A DNA stretch of 64,000 nucleotides from Sporocytophaga myxococcoides DSM 11118 (GCF_000426725.1 NZ_KE384560.1:642960-706959), one strand, 5' to 3'. Shown: positions 43,824 to 53,127, counted from the stretch's first letter. Numbers and translations are program-made. Notes: generated by a model not told the origin, from the sequence alone.

Positions 43824-44660
43824 ATGTTTGAGATAGGAAAATTTAACAAATTAAGGGCTTTGAGGCTGACTCCCCCGGGAATGTTTTTGGGAAAAGACGG
43901 AGAAGAAGAGGTTGTTTTGCTGCCTCACAGATATATTCCTGCAGATCTGGTTGTGGATGGGGAAGTAGATGTTTTCATATACCTAGATTCTGAAGATAGG
44001 ATTATCGCTACGACTCAGATACCTAAGGTTCAGCTTAATCAGTTTGCCTGCCTTGAGGTGAAAGATATAAACAGTGCCGGAGCATTTCTTGACTGGGGAC
44101 TGGAAAAGGATCTTATGGTCCCCTTTGGCGAACAGAAAAAGAATATGAAGCGCGGCGAAAGCTATCTTGTTTATTTATTTCTTGATGAGGTGAGCAATCG
44201 TCTTGTTGCTACGAGCAAGATAGATCCATATTTGGAAAAAGAAAATATGGAACTGGAAGAAGAAGAAGAGGTCGATATACTCATTGGTGATTCTTCTGAA
44301 ATCGGTGTAAACGTGATCATCAATAACCGTTATAAAGGATTGATTTATCACAATGAAATCTTTAAGAACATTTATCCGGGCGATAAGACTAAAGGTTATA
44401 TCAAAGCAATTCGTGAAGATAACAAAATAGATGTAAGCCTTCAGCAACAAGGAGTTAAAAATATAGATCCTACCGCTGAATTCATCCTGCAAAAACTTAA
44501 AGCAAATGATGGATATCTTGATCTGAATGATGACAGCGATGCTGGTGAGATCATGGTCAGATTGCAGATGAGCAAGAAGTCTTTCAAAAAAGCTGTAGGG
44601 CTATTATATAAGAAAAGACTAATTGTACTGGAACAAGAAGGAATAAGATTGGCCAGATAA
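43824..44660 (+). CDS. CvfB/YitL family S1 RNA-binding protein
   Basis: A 278-residue protein with the CvfB layout: three S1-type beta-barrels and a C-terminal winged helix. Visible pieces are GKFNKLRALRLTPPGMFLG, KDINSAGAFLDWGLEKDLMVP (second S1), VIINNRYKGLIYHNEIF (third S1) and the winged helix from DDSDAGEIMVRLQMSKKSFK. In Staphylococcus CvfB influences virulence gene expression through RNA binding; the general role is RNA-related. It follows a DEAD-box helicase, consistent with RNA metabolism. Confidence 0.9.
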   Translation: MFEIGKFNKLRALRLTPPGMFLGKDGEEEVVLLPHRYIPADLVVDGEVDVFIYLDSEDRIIATTQIPKVQLNQFACLEVKDINSAGAFLDWGLEKDLMVPFGEQKKNMKRGESYLVYLFLDEVSNRLVATSKIDPYLEKENMELEEEEEVDILIGDSSEIGVNVIINNRYKGLIYHNEIFKNIYPGDKTKGYIKAIREDNKIDVSLQQQGVKNIDPTAEFILQKLKANDGYLDLNDDSDAGEIMVRLQMSKKSFKKAVGLLYKKRLIVLEQEGIRLAR

Positions 44661-44696
44661 AAGGAGAGTATAAGTTTTTCACTTACAAAAGGATGC

Positions 44697-44727
44697 TTGT
44701 TTTCCCCTAGAGTTACTGTTATATTTG
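44697..44727 (+). promoter_or_regulatory. Candidate Bacteroidota promoter
   Basis: TTG (44697-44699), 20 bases, then TATATTTG (44720-44727): both elements of the Bacteroidota consensus (TTG, 19-21 bases, TAnnTTTG) at good spacing, about 28 bases before the start codon at 44755. Confidence 0.55.
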
Positions 44728-44754
44728 TAGGGAAAACCCCTAATTAACTTTACT

Positions 44755-45264
44755 ATGAAACACACATTACTACTGTTAGTTTCAATGTTTGTCATTTGCA
44801 TTGCAAATGCTCAGACAAAGGACTACCTCCAAGGCCACGGAAAAGAAGTTCAGGCAGTTATAAAAAATGAAAAAGGAGTCATAAGAGGATATGATTTCGG
44901 CGTTTCTGCTGAAACTGTAAGAAAGACAGAAGACGCTCAGTTCGTTGCAGATGGTAAGAACTTTATGATCTTTAAGAAAGAGATAGATAAGAATGAATAT
45001 GCTGAAATTATCTATTATCTCGATGAACAGCAAAAAGTGAAGGGCTTTGGTATAGCATTCATCGAAAATATAAACTTAACATTTGAAGAGTCTTTGATTG
45101 ATGATTTTCAAAAGTATTTTAATGAACGCTATGGTAAATTCGTTACCAATGACAAGAACGATGAGTTGTGGACTTCTAAAGATGGAGGATATGTAGTTGA
45201 AATGGGAGATTCTAGTGAAGGTGGTGATTTGATGGAGATTGAAATAGAAATTTATAAGAAATAG
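44755..45264 (+). CDS. Exported hypothetical protein
   Basis: A 169-residue protein with a clean signal peptide (MKHTLLLLVSMFVICIANAQ, cleavage after ANA). The mature part is acidic and alpha/beta in pattern, with a conserved-looking ELWTSKDGGYVVEMGDSSEG near the end. I recognise no named family; similar short exported proteins are common in Cytophagales. It has its own promoter-like sequence and converges on a response regulator gene. Confidence 0.65.
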   Translation: MKHTLLLLVSMFVICIANAQTKDYLQGHGKEVQAVIKNEKGVIRGYDFGVSAETVRKTEDAQFVADGKNFMIFKKEIDKNEYAEIIYYLDEQQKVKGFGIAFIENINLTFEESLIDDFQKYFNERYGKFVTNDKNDELWTSKDGGYVVEMGDSSEGGDLMEIEIEIYKK

Positions 45265-45273
45265 ACCATTGAT

Positions 45274-45642
45274 TTAGAATGCAGTTGCAGGAAAGAGCAG
45301 CTGCATTTTTTCAAGTGTTAAAGGCTTTTGAACCACTTTGAAATCGCCGAGCAGGCTTAGCTTTTCTTCTTCTCTGTTAAAATTAGTAAAAACAAGAACA
45401 GGTATTTTTTTATCCAGTCCGGATTTTTTCAGTTGATTTATAAATTCATATCCATCCATCACCGGCATATCAATATCAAGAAAAATTAATGAAGGAAGTT
45501 TCTCTGATACAAGTAAATGTCTGTACGCTTCAAGGCCATTGGTAAAGATTTTTACTTCTTTACAGAACTTCAATTTTAAAAGCAGCTTTTCTACAAGAAA
45601 GTTACTTATGGAATCATCATCAATTACAAATATCTGATCCAT
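45274..45642 (-). CDS. Single-domain response regulator (CheY-like)
   Basis: A 122-residue stand-alone receiver domain. The acidic pocket is Asp8-Asp10 (VIDDD), the phosphoacceptor is Asp56 (IFLDIDMPVMDG), the switch Thr is in LVFTN and the Lys in VVQKPL. Without an output domain it must act by protein-protein contacts, for example in a phosphorelay or hybrid-kinase pathway. No kinase is adjacent, so the partner is unknown. Confidence 0.92.
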   Translation of the reverse strand: MDQIFVIDDDSISNFLVEKLLLKLKFCKEVKIFTNGLEAYRHLLVSEKLPSLIFLDIDMPVMDGYEFINQLKKSGLDKKIPVLVFTNFNREEEKLSLLGDFKVVQKPLTLEKMQLLFPATAF

Positions 45643-45940
45643 TATTCTGTATGACTAATTAATGTAGCAATATTACAAAATTGTTTTGTCAAAATGATAC
45701 TTTAGTCGTTATTATTGCTTGCTTAGTCCTTTATTTGCTGATGATTGTAGAAACTTTCTACATGTTTTTAAATTTATTTTATTAAAGGAAAAAATGTAAA
45801 ACGATAGAATTATTTCATTATCAGGTTGAAAAGTCTTACATCATATGAGTTAATGTCAAATAAGCCAATAGAGATTCAACAATGAATTTGATAATCAGAT
45901 TTCTTAGTAAGATATTAGCTGAATAATAATAGCCCTCTTC

Positions 45941-46900
45941 ATGAAAACCCTGGAAAGTAGAATATCTCAGGAAAGAATAAATAACGCATCAACAGTCATT
46001 GATCCTGTATTCCTAAATTCTCCTCAATACTTATGTGAATCATTGTCAGAAGTTCTTGAAACTAATATTTATTTAAAGGTTGAGATCCAGAACCCTGTTG
46101 GTTCATTTAAAGGCAGAGGTGCCGAATTGCTGGTAGCAAACCTGAAAGATGAAACAGAACTTATCTGTGCAAGTGCAGGAAACTTTGGCCAGGCAATGGC
46201 TTATTCCTGTCAGAAGAAAGGAATAGACCTTACTGTATTTGCAAGTTTTAATGCCAGCACAGCTAAAGTTAACCTTATGAGAAAGCTTGGGGCTAACGTT
46301 ATTTTATTTGGTGATGATTTTGAAGGTGCTAAAGAAGGATCAAGATATTTTGCTAAAAGATCGGGTGTCAGAGTTATAGAAGACAGCCTTGATATAGACA
46401 CTGTTGAAGGTGCCGGTACTATAGGAGTTGAACTTGCTGCTTTGCCGGAGAAATTAGATTATCTGTTGATTGCATTAGGCAATGGGTCTTTATTTAATGG
46501 TGTAGCAAGTGTATTTAAAAGCATTAGTCCTCAAACAAAAATGGTTGCCATTCAGGCTGAAGAAGCTTCTGCAATGATTGACTCATGGAAGAAAGGAGAG
46601 ATAGTTATTCATCACAGAAAATTAAATACTGTTGCTGATGGTATTGCTGTGCGTGTACCAATTCCTCAGGCTCTTCAAGACATGAATGGATTAATTGATG
46701 AAGGATTTTTAGTGAAAGAGAAGAGTATCATAGAAGCTGTTAAACTGATCTACAAGCATACAGGTCTGAAGGTGGAGCCATCTTCTGCTGTAGGTATTGC
46801 TGCAGTTATGGAATATAAAAATAAGTTTAAGAACAAGAATGTCGGTGTGATCCTTTGCGGAGGCAATCTGACTGAAGAGCAGGAAAAGGAGTGGTTTTAA
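45941..46900 (+). CDS. PLP-dependent threonine/serine dehydratase-like enzyme
   Basis: A 319-residue fold-type II PLP enzyme. The PLP-binding Lys57 lies in NPVGSFKGRGAELL, followed by CASAGNFGQAMAYSCQKKG (substrate and phosphate contacts) and the GNGSLFNGVASV phosphate-binding loop. GVILCGGNL near the C-terminus is also typical. There is no C-terminal ACT domain, so it resembles catabolic threonine or serine dehydratases. A racemase-like or other lyase activity cannot be excluded. Preceded by a 298-base gap with no visible feature. Confidence 0.87.
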   Translation: MKTLESRISQERINNASTVIDPVFLNSPQYLCESLSEVLETNIYLKVEIQNPVGSFKGRGAELLVANLKDETELICASAGNFGQAMAYSCQKKGIDLTVFASFNASTAKVNLMRKLGANVILFGDDFEGAKEGSRYFAKRSGVRVIEDSLDIDTVEGAGTIGVELAALPEKLDYLLIALGNGSLFNGVASVFKSISPQTKMVAIQAEEASAMIDSWKKGEIVIHHRKLNTVADGIAVRVPIPQALQDMNGLIDEGFLVKEKSIIEAVKLIYKHTGLKVEPSSAVGIAAVMEYKNKFKNKNVGVILCGGNLTEEQEKEWF

Positions 46901-47003
46901 AGAATCATTCCTTCTCGAAATTTTTTTATCTATAATATTTGACTCGCTTTATTGAGAATCACTTGCTTACTGTACTTCGTTTTTTCTTTCAGAAAAGATA
47001 CTC

Positions 47004-47011
47004 TATCTTTG
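47004..47011 (+). promoter_or_regulatory. Candidate -7 promoter element (TATCTTTG)
   Basis: TATCTTTG fits the TAnnTTTG consensus and lies about 180 bases upstream of the RNA ligase start, implying a long leader. The -33 element is not clear. Confidence 0.35.
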
Positions 47012-47190
47012 CATTATCATAAAAGACAATTTTTTAAATAATTGAAGTCATGTAATTTCTTTTATTCCTCCTCTTTAAACACTCGCTGCTAAAAAATAGC
47101 AGTGCAGAATTCTATTATCCAAACAATTGATTTTACGGGATTTGCAGCAAACTGAAAAGCGCAATCGCCCTTTACTTTAATTTTACTTTT

Positions 47191-47901
47191 ATGAGTCTTT
47201 CTAATAAATACGGAAGGACATATCATTATCCCTTTTCTCCTGGTACATCCAGCGACGACAGGATAAGCCATCATTATTGGAATGATATGTCCGTTATAAA
47301 ACAGGTGGTCCATACAGAAAAACTGGATGGTGAAAACTCCTGCCTGAATAAATATGGTGTGTTTGCACGCTCACATGCTGCCCCTACGGTGCATCCATGG
47401 GCAAGGCATCTGCAACAGAAATGGGAATTGATCAAGAACGATCTGGGAGATCTGGAGATTTTTGGTGAAAATCTTTATGCCATTCATTCTATAAAATATG
47501 TAAACCTTCCTGAACACTTCTTTGTGTTTGGAGTAAGAGAACATGATCAATGGCTATCCTGGGAAGAGACTAAGTTCTATGCAGCAATGCTTGATTTTAG
47601 TACCGTACCTGAAATTAAAACAGTGAACCCTTCAAACGAAGAGGAGTTTAGAAAAGAAGTCCTTTCAATCGTATGTCAGCAAAGTGTATTCGGATCAGAA
47701 GATGTTCATACAAAATCGGCATGTACGATGGAGGGTCTGGTAACGCGCAATGCAGAAGGCTATACTGTTGACGCCTTTAAGAATAATGTATTCAAATATG
47801 TAAGAAAAGGACACGTAAAGACAGACGAACATTGGACGAGAAACTGGAAACGTGCGCCCTTATTAAGAGAGAAAGGAGACCGGTATGTGGAAGATCTTTA
47901 G
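47191..47901 (+). CDS. RNA ligase (T4 Rnl2-like nucleotidyltransferase)
   Basis: A 236-residue covalent nucleotidyltransferase. Motif I is TEKLDGEN with Lys44 as the AMP-accepting residue; motif III-like LEIFGENLYAIHS follows, then EGLVTRN (motif IV) and FKYVRKGHVKT (motif V). The size and motif spacing fit RNA_ligase (Rnl2-like) enzymes without a large C-terminal domain. It joins 3'-OH and 5'-phosphate RNA ends using ATP. Its gene overlaps by 17 bases with an HD-Pnk gene whose product makes exactly those ends. Confidence 0.9.
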   Translation: MSLSNKYGRTYHYPFSPGTSSDDRISHHYWNDMSVIKQVVHTEKLDGENSCLNKYGVFARSHAAPTVHPWARHLQQKWELIKNDLGDLEIFGENLYAIHSIKYVNLPEHFFVFGVREHDQWLSWEETKFYAAMLDFSTVPEIKTVNPSNEEEFRKEVLSIVCQQSVFGSEDVHTKSACTMEGLVTRNAEGYTVDAFKNNVFKYVRKGHVKTDEHWTRNWKRAPLLREKGDRYVEDL

Positions 47902-48994
47902 TACATACGATTGGGATAAATTAAAATCAGAATTTGAATGGATCAGGGACATGCAGGGTGTCCCTCAGGATCCCATTTTTCATGGTGAAGGGGATGTTGA
48001 AGTCCATACAAGAATGGTTGCCGAAGCATTGACCAGTCTTGATGAATTCAAATCCCTTGATGAACAGAATCAGCATATTCTTTTTGCTTCAGCATTGTTA
48101 CATGATGTCGAAAAAAGATCTACTACAGTCATTGAAGATGATGGAAGGATCACTTCGAAAGGGCATGCTAAAAAAGGTGAGATTACAGCCAGGAACATTT
48201 TGTATACGGAGATAGAGACTCCGTTTTTCATCAGAGAAGCAATAGCCAAACTTGTACGACATCATGGTTTGCCACTTTGGATATTTGAAAAGGAAGATCC
48301 AGTGAAAGCTGCGATCAGTGCGAGCCTTGAAGTGAATACAGAACACCTGGCTCTCCTGGCTCAGGCAGACGTGCTAGGAAGAGAATGCCCTGACAAAGAT
48401 GAATTGCTTTATAAGATCGACTTGTTCAGAGAATTATGCAGAGAGCATGACTGCTTTGGTAAAGCAAAGCAGTTTCATGATAATCTCTCTAAGTTTTATT
48501 ATTTAAGCAGAAAAGAAAGCGGAGCAGACTTTGTACCTTTTGATGATACGAAATTTGAAGTAATCATAATGGCTGGTATTCCCGGTGCAGGAAAGGATAC
48601 TTATGTGAAAAAGCATTTCTCTGATCTGCCTGTGGTTTCGCTGGATGACATAAGACGCAGACTAAAGATTGCTCCAACAGATTCTAAAGGAAACGGAACG
48701 GTCATTCAGGCAGCAAAAGAAGCGGCGAAAGTTTATATGAGAGCAAGGAAATCTTTTGTGTGGAATGCCACTAATATCACTAGTTCCATGAGGGAACAGT
48801 TAATTGATCTGTTTACTTCTTATGGAGGCAGAGTGAAGATCATTTATATTGAAGTTCCTTATAAAGTTCTTGTGAAGCAAAATGAAAACAGGGAATATTC
48901 TGTGCCTTTAAATGTAGTACAGAGGATGATAATGAAGCTGGAAGTGCCTTCGGCAGTGGAGGCGCATGAGGTACTTTATATAGTTGGAAATTGA
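47885..48994 (+). CDS. HD-Pnk: 2',3'-phosphoesterase and polynucleotide 5'-kinase
   Basis: A 369-residue fusion. The N-terminal HD domain (about 30-205) has His41 (VEVHTRM), the His73-Asp74 pair (LLHDVEK) and further ligands in GHAKKGE and RHHGLP. The C-terminal P-loop kinase (about 225-369) has GIPGAGKDT (231-239), catalytic Asp in SLDDIRRRL and an NREYSVPLNVVQRM lid. The same architecture has been characterised as HD-Pnk in Runella, a related Cytophagales: it removes 2',3'-cyclic or 3'-phosphates and phosphorylates 5'-OH ends. The 17-base overlap with the RNA ligase gene indicates one repair operon. Confidence 0.9.
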   Translation: MWKIFSTYDWDKLKSEFEWIRDMQGVPQDPIFHGEGDVEVHTRMVAEALTSLDEFKSLDEQNQHILFASALLHDVEKRSTTVIEDDGRITSKGHAKKGEITARNILYTEIETPFFIREAIAKLVRHHGLPLWIFEKEDPVKAAISASLEVNTEHLALLAQADVLGRECPDKDELLYKIDLFRELCREHDCFGKAKQFHDNLSKFYYLSRKESGADFVPFDDTKFEVIIMAGIPGAGKDTYVKKHFSDLPVVSLDDIRRRLKIAPTDSKGNGTVIQAAKEAAKVYMRARKSFVWNATNITSSMREQLIDLFTSYGGRVKIIYIEVPYKVLVKQNENREYSVPLNVVQRMIMKLEVPSAVEAHEVLYIVGN

Positions 48995-49021
48995 AATCTT
49001 AAATGGCGATATTTAAATGTC

Positions 49022-49256
49022 TGCATTGACTCTTTTATCTTCATCATTGACTCTTTTTGCTCCTTTGAATCTTTTCACCCAAACATTGACTCTTTCTACC
49101 GGAAAATTGATTCTTTTAGCACGAAAATTCACTCTAAAAGAGCGAAAATTCAGGGGGCACCCCTGAATTTTCGGGCAAATAGACTCAATTTTCGGGCAAT
49201 AAGACTCAATTTTTGGGGTAAATGCTTTGATCTTGTCTTTAAAAGAATCAAACTCC
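49022..49256. repeat. 21-bp repeat array arranged as an inverted repeat, AT-rich
   Basis: From 49022 the sequence reads as 21-base blocks (one shortened to 17 at 49064-49080) sharing ATTGACTCTTTT or GAAAATT(G/C)A(C/T)TCT. At 49143-49173 a perfect palindrome (14-bp arms CGAAAATTCAGGGG and CCCCTGAATTTTCG, loop GCA) forms the centre, and beyond it four more 21-base blocks run in the opposite orientation (AGACTCAATTTT). The minus strand has an 81-codon frame (49013-49258) whose product is a 7-residue repeat (PKIES twice, then PKIQG). Protein or non-coding element is not clear. Confidence 0.75.
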
Positions 49257-49332
49257 AATCGCAGAGCCCCTGAAAATAAAAGAAGGAAAGCTTTTGCTTC
49301 CCCTCAGATTTAAAGGACTATTTAATTTATCC

Positions 49333-51834
49333 TTAATAAACATTCACCTTCATTCTTACTTGGTTTTCATCTTTATCAAAAATTAGCAAATATAATCCGG
49401 CAGGTATATTCTGAAATGAAAACTCCTGCTTTGCCTCTGAATCAAGCACTCCTTGTGCAATCTGATTTCCATTTGTATTCATTAGTTTCCACTGACCATT
49501 TTTAAATATTTCAGGAACTGCAACTTCAAAAGTGCCGTCATTTGGATTGGGATACAAGTCTATTTTTTCTTCTGAAGCCTTTTTTTTTACAGGACTAAGA
49601 ATCTTTTCATCATAAATACTTTTTAAAGCATTCAATGAATACACAAGCGCAGAGTTGATATTAATAGCCACCTCGTTAGTCGGAGCGCTGCATTCATCAT
49701 CGAGGTAGGTGAAGGCTGGTATAGTAGTAAGATAGGTGCAAAAGCTGAGATCATCATTATGGGGACCATTAACAATTAAACCAGGTACGGGCTCACTCAC
49801 TCCATCTGCAAAGGAAATGCGATGATGAGGATGTTGAGGTGATTGAGTTCCAAAGCCTGTTACAAAGCAATAGTTCAATGGGTTCCTTCCGAGCAGGTAA
49901 TCTATATTTGATAATGCTGTGTTGAAATACTCCTTATTCTCTGTAAGCTCATAAGCATGAAGCAAAATCATAGAATGGTTTGCTGCATTGGCATTGCTGT
50001 TCCAGCCAAAGTCCCAGGCCATAGCTCCAATAGAGGTACCATATGAAGATTTTTTGGCATATTCATTTAGAACAATAGCAAATGATATCAAACGGCTTTC
50101 TGCATGTTCGGCATCATAGGAAGAAAATTTGTCTTTATTTTTTAACAATGAAATAATTCCCATAAACTCCGTGTTCGACCATTTAGGCACTTCAACAGGC
50201 TTGTCAGGAAAATTTATTTTATTTAAATACTTCTGTTTTCCTGTTGCAATGTATAATTCTACCGAAGCCCAGAACCACTCATCCGCCCAGTCAATATTAT
50301 AACTTTGCAAACCATAGTCACCTGTATGTACATCAGGATCATAGTTCTGGTTGATCAAATCCTGATCATATTGTTCGTCAGGATGAGCAAGAGCCCATTC
50401 CCATGCCTTTTCAGCCTGGGCAAGCCAGGAATTCGCAATGTCTGTTTTATATTCGGGAAATTGCCCGTATACCCTGCTGGCTTTTGTCAGCATAGAAGCA
50501 AAGTTCAGGGCAGCGGCAGTGGTTTTTTTTACAACATATCTCGGAGTAGTTGCATCTGTTGGCATTACCATGGGATCAAATTCGGCATTCGTAAGCTTAT
50601 GATACACACCACCATCAACAGGGTCCTGCATAGACTGTATCCATTCTATTTCCCAGAGCGCTTCATCAAGTATATCGGGAAGATTATTAATGCTTTCGGG
50701 AATCGCTAAATTCAAAGTATTAGTCTCAGACCTGAAGTATTCCCATGATGAAAGCAGCTGCCATACTGATATTCCCGCGGGAACAACATACTTATTATAG
50801 TCTCCGGCATCATACCAGCCTTTAGGAGAAGAGATAATCGTGCCTTCCGGTCTTTCATCAGAAGCAGCTGAGGAATGAATGAGTACCTTATCATCAGGAT
50901 GCCCTTTCGCACGGCTCCATTTTCCTCCATATGGCTCTGTTATGTCAATAGAAGCTCTGTTAAAATAAAAAGCCTTTATGGCAGCAGTTTGCAGATTATT
51001 TAAAACAGTGTCACTTATTGCAAAGTCAAAGGAAGCTTTTAATCCTTCGGCTAAAAGATAATAATGCCCTTCCTGTTCAAGTTCGGAAAAGTCAGCTTTT
51101 ACAACTGATTCCTCAGAATATTGCCATTTTGAAGGTGCAGATGTAGTGTTCTTGAAAACAGGAACTCCTGTTGCCTTTTCTATAATTTGAAAATTAAGTC
51201 TTTTATTGGAAGGAATGATAGCAACTTTCGGTGATTTGATAAGATAGCCTAACTGATTTACTTTAGGCTGATAAACAACAGGATCATAAGGAAGCTTCAC
51301 TGAATTAGAATCTCCGAAAATGATTTCGTCAATGTAAACCCATCCTGTATAATCGGGGCCGCCTCCATTGAGTATGATGGCTAATTTTACAATCTCTCTA
51401 CTGTTGACAGTATCATTTGTCGGCCAGCTTTGTTTGAATTTATTAGTATAATCAAATGTGATCCATTGATATTCTTCACTTGGAGAAACGGAAATTTTTG
51501 GGCTATTGTCGTTCGTTTCTTTATTCGCCTTATCAAGTAACCTAAGTTCAAACTTTACAGGATATTGAGTTTTGACTTTTACATATACAAAAGGATTAAA
51601 GCTTAAATCTGTTTTAGGAAAATAGCCTACAAAATTTTCATAATTTGATCCCACAGCTTGAGCATCGATGTTCAGAATACCATCCGTATTTTTTACGGCG
51701 AAGTCCGGATGGCTATAGGAAGGTTTCCAGTCATTGCTGTTAAAATCGAGTTTGTAACCCTTAGATTGTGCGGTTGATTTATTATAAAGGAAACAAATGG
51801 ACAGGATTAAAATCAATACGTTCTTTTGTATCAT
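49333..51834 (-). CDS. GH9 endoglucanase with N-terminal CBM-like domain and T9SS tail
   Basis: A secreted cellulase of about 833 residues (numbering below from the longer frame start at 51891). Signal peptide MIQKNVLILILSICFLYNKS ends near AQ. A beta-rich domain (about 45-195) resembles a carbohydrate-binding module; the CelD_N Ig-like domain follows (PKVNQLGYLIKSPKVAIIPS), then the GH9 catalytic domain with GWYDAGDYNKYV (Asp361 and Asp364), HHRISFADG and the acid Glu740 in NEVAIN. The last 75 residues are a T9SS sorting domain (DLYPNPNDGTFEVAVPE, ending MKVNVY). The ATG at 51834 gives the proper signal peptide. The AraC-type regulator upstream is the probable control gene. Confidence 0.92.
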   Translation of the reverse strand: MIQKNVLILILSICFLYNKSTAQSKGYKLDFNSNDWKPSYSHPDFAVKNTDGILNIDAQAVGSNYENFVGYFPKTDLSFNPFVYVKVKTQYPVKFELRLLDKANKETNDNSPKISVSPSEEYQWITFDYTNKFKQSWPTNDTVNSREIVKLAIILNGGGPDYTGWVYIDEIIFGDSNSVKLPYDPVVYQPKVNQLGYLIKSPKVAIIPSNKRLNFQIIEKATGVPVFKNTTSAPSKWQYSEESVVKADFSELEQEGHYYLLAEGLKASFDFAISDTVLNNLQTAAIKAFYFNRASIDITEPYGGKWSRAKGHPDDKVLIHSSAASDERPEGTIISSPKGWYDAGDYNKYVVPAGISVWQLLSSWEYFRSETNTLNLAIPESINNLPDILDEALWEIEWIQSMQDPVDGGVYHKLTNAEFDPMVMPTDATTPRYVVKKTTAAALNFASMLTKASRVYGQFPEYKTDIANSWLAQAEKAWEWALAHPDEQYDQDLINQNYDPDVHTGDYGLQSYNIDWADEWFWASVELYIATGKQKYLNKINFPDKPVEVPKWSNTEFMGIISLLKNKDKFSSYDAEHAESRLISFAIVLNEYAKKSSYGTSIGAMAWDFGWNSNANAANHSMILLHAYELTENKEYFNTALSNIDYLLGRNPLNYCFVTGFGTQSPQHPHHRISFADGVSEPVPGLIVNGPHNDDLSFCTYLTTIPAFTYLDDECSAPTNEVAININSALVYSLNALKSIYDEKILSPVKKKASEEKIDLYPNPNDGTFEVAVPEIFKNGQWKLMNTNGNQIAQGVLDSEAKQEFSFQNIPAGLYLLIFDKDENQVRMKVNVY

Positions 51835-51931
51835 TTTAGTGTTTCTTTTTTTACACCAAATACTGAAAAGGGCCTTAAAATGACTTTGCATTTTGCCACA
51901 GAATCCTTCACAAAAGGGATTTATGAACGAA

Positions 51932-53032
51932 TCAGGAGGTTTTTAACAGGTTTTTCCGGTATTCATTTGGCGAACACCCGAGATTTTCTTTAAACACTCT
52001 GTTAAAATGAGGAATATTAGCATAACCCACTTTGTAGGCAATATCGCTTACCTGTCTGTCTGTTTCAGTCAATAATCTGCAAGCCTCCTGAAGTCGGATT
52101 GTATTAAGGTATTTTTTTGCGGTGGTATTCAAAGTTGTTTTAAAAAGGGAGGTGATTTTATTTTCTGTCATCCCTAATTCTTTTTGTATTACTTCAGAAT
52201 TAAGCTCTTCCCGATGATAGTTCTCAGCCATATACTGAATTAGTTTTTGTGCCTCCTCATCAGCGATGTTAGCTACATCAAGTTTTTGATAAGGAAATTG
52301 ATTGACGGAAGGGGTCTTCTGCTTCAATTTTTTATAAAGGAAAACCATGCCATAAAATAGAAAAGTAAAGGAAGCTATAATAGTAATAGGCAACCGGTTG
52401 TCCTTTCCTGCTTTTACATAAGACACTTTAATTCTTTCCCTTACTCCCGTTTTCAATAATTGGCAATTTTGTATGGAAAAAGAAGGAACCTGGGAATAAT
52501 CCGGCTGACCAACTTTGTCTTCATTCACCTGCCACTTGGTAAACCACCAGCTTGGCGTCTTAAACTTGCTAATGTATAGTTTGTAAATTTTTTGATCAGA
52601 AGAATAATCAATTTCCTGTTCCATTTGACGATAGCTCACTGCGTCTTTAGAAGTGGAAAATCCGGGTACATTTACAAGAATGTGAATAGGAATCCTTTTA
52701 GAGTTATCAGCTTCTATTTCGATTTCCAGGTAATCAAAACCTGAAAGGTCCACAAATCCTGATTCCGGGAAAATAGAAACACCAAGGTATGGATAAGGAG
52801 CTCCATTATTTAAGGTGTATTCAAATAGAAGTTTATGATCTGTGGTATCAAGGAAATGAAGCTCCGAATTACCGTGATCATTAGGCTTGTCACTATAAGA
52901 AGAGACCTTCATTGTGGGATAAATCATCCAGTCTGACTGATATGAAAAATACATTGAAACAACTGCTGCAATCAAGGGAAGTAGCAGCAGCTGTTTGGCA
53001 AACTTTCCTTTAGAAGGAATTATCTTTTTCAT
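51932..53032 (-). CDS. Membrane-anchored AraC-family regulator with external sensor domain
   Basis: A 366-residue one-component regulator. A first membrane helix (about 14-31) is followed by a beta-rich periplasmic domain of about 180 residues (SELHFLDTTDHKLLFEYTL, FPESGFVDLSGFDYLEIEIE) that looks like a CBM or galactose-binding-like sandwich, a second helix (213-233, LPITIIASFTFLFYGMVFLY) and a C-terminal AraC HTH (about 260-364: VIQKELGMTENKITSLFK, VSDIAYKVGYANIPHFNRVF). It lies about 100 bases upstream of, and in the same direction as, the GH9 cellulase gene. Sensing of cellulose-derived sugar is inferred. Confidence 0.87.
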   Translation of the reverse strand: MKKIIPSKGKFAKQLLLLPLIAAVVSMYFSYQSDWMIYPTMKVSSYSDKPNDHGNSELHFLDTTDHKLLFEYTLNNGAPYPYLGVSIFPESGFVDLSGFDYLEIEIEADNSKRIPIHILVNVPGFSTSKDAVSYRQMEQEIDYSSDQKIYKLYISKFKTPSWWFTKWQVNEDKVGQPDYSQVPSFSIQNCQLLKTGVRERIKVSYVKAGKDNRLPITIIASFTFLFYGMVFLYKKLKQKTPSVNQFPYQKLDVANIADEEAQKLIQYMAENYHREELNSEVIQKELGMTENKITSLFKTTLNTTAKKYLNTIRLQEACRLLTETDRQVSDIAYKVGYANIPHFNRVFKENLGCSPNEYRKNLLKTS

Positions 53033-53127
53033 TGTCAGGATTAAAGTAGCAATTTATATATTTTTGACTTAAGAAGATTAACGGGAATTTAAATGCGGAG
53101 ATTATATTTCTCTGATTGAATTACTCT

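Noticed and set aside
53116-53127. TTG start for the BtuF-like gene
   Set aside because: ATG codons at 53128 and 53140 lie closer to the domain, and the extra residues add no signal peptide.
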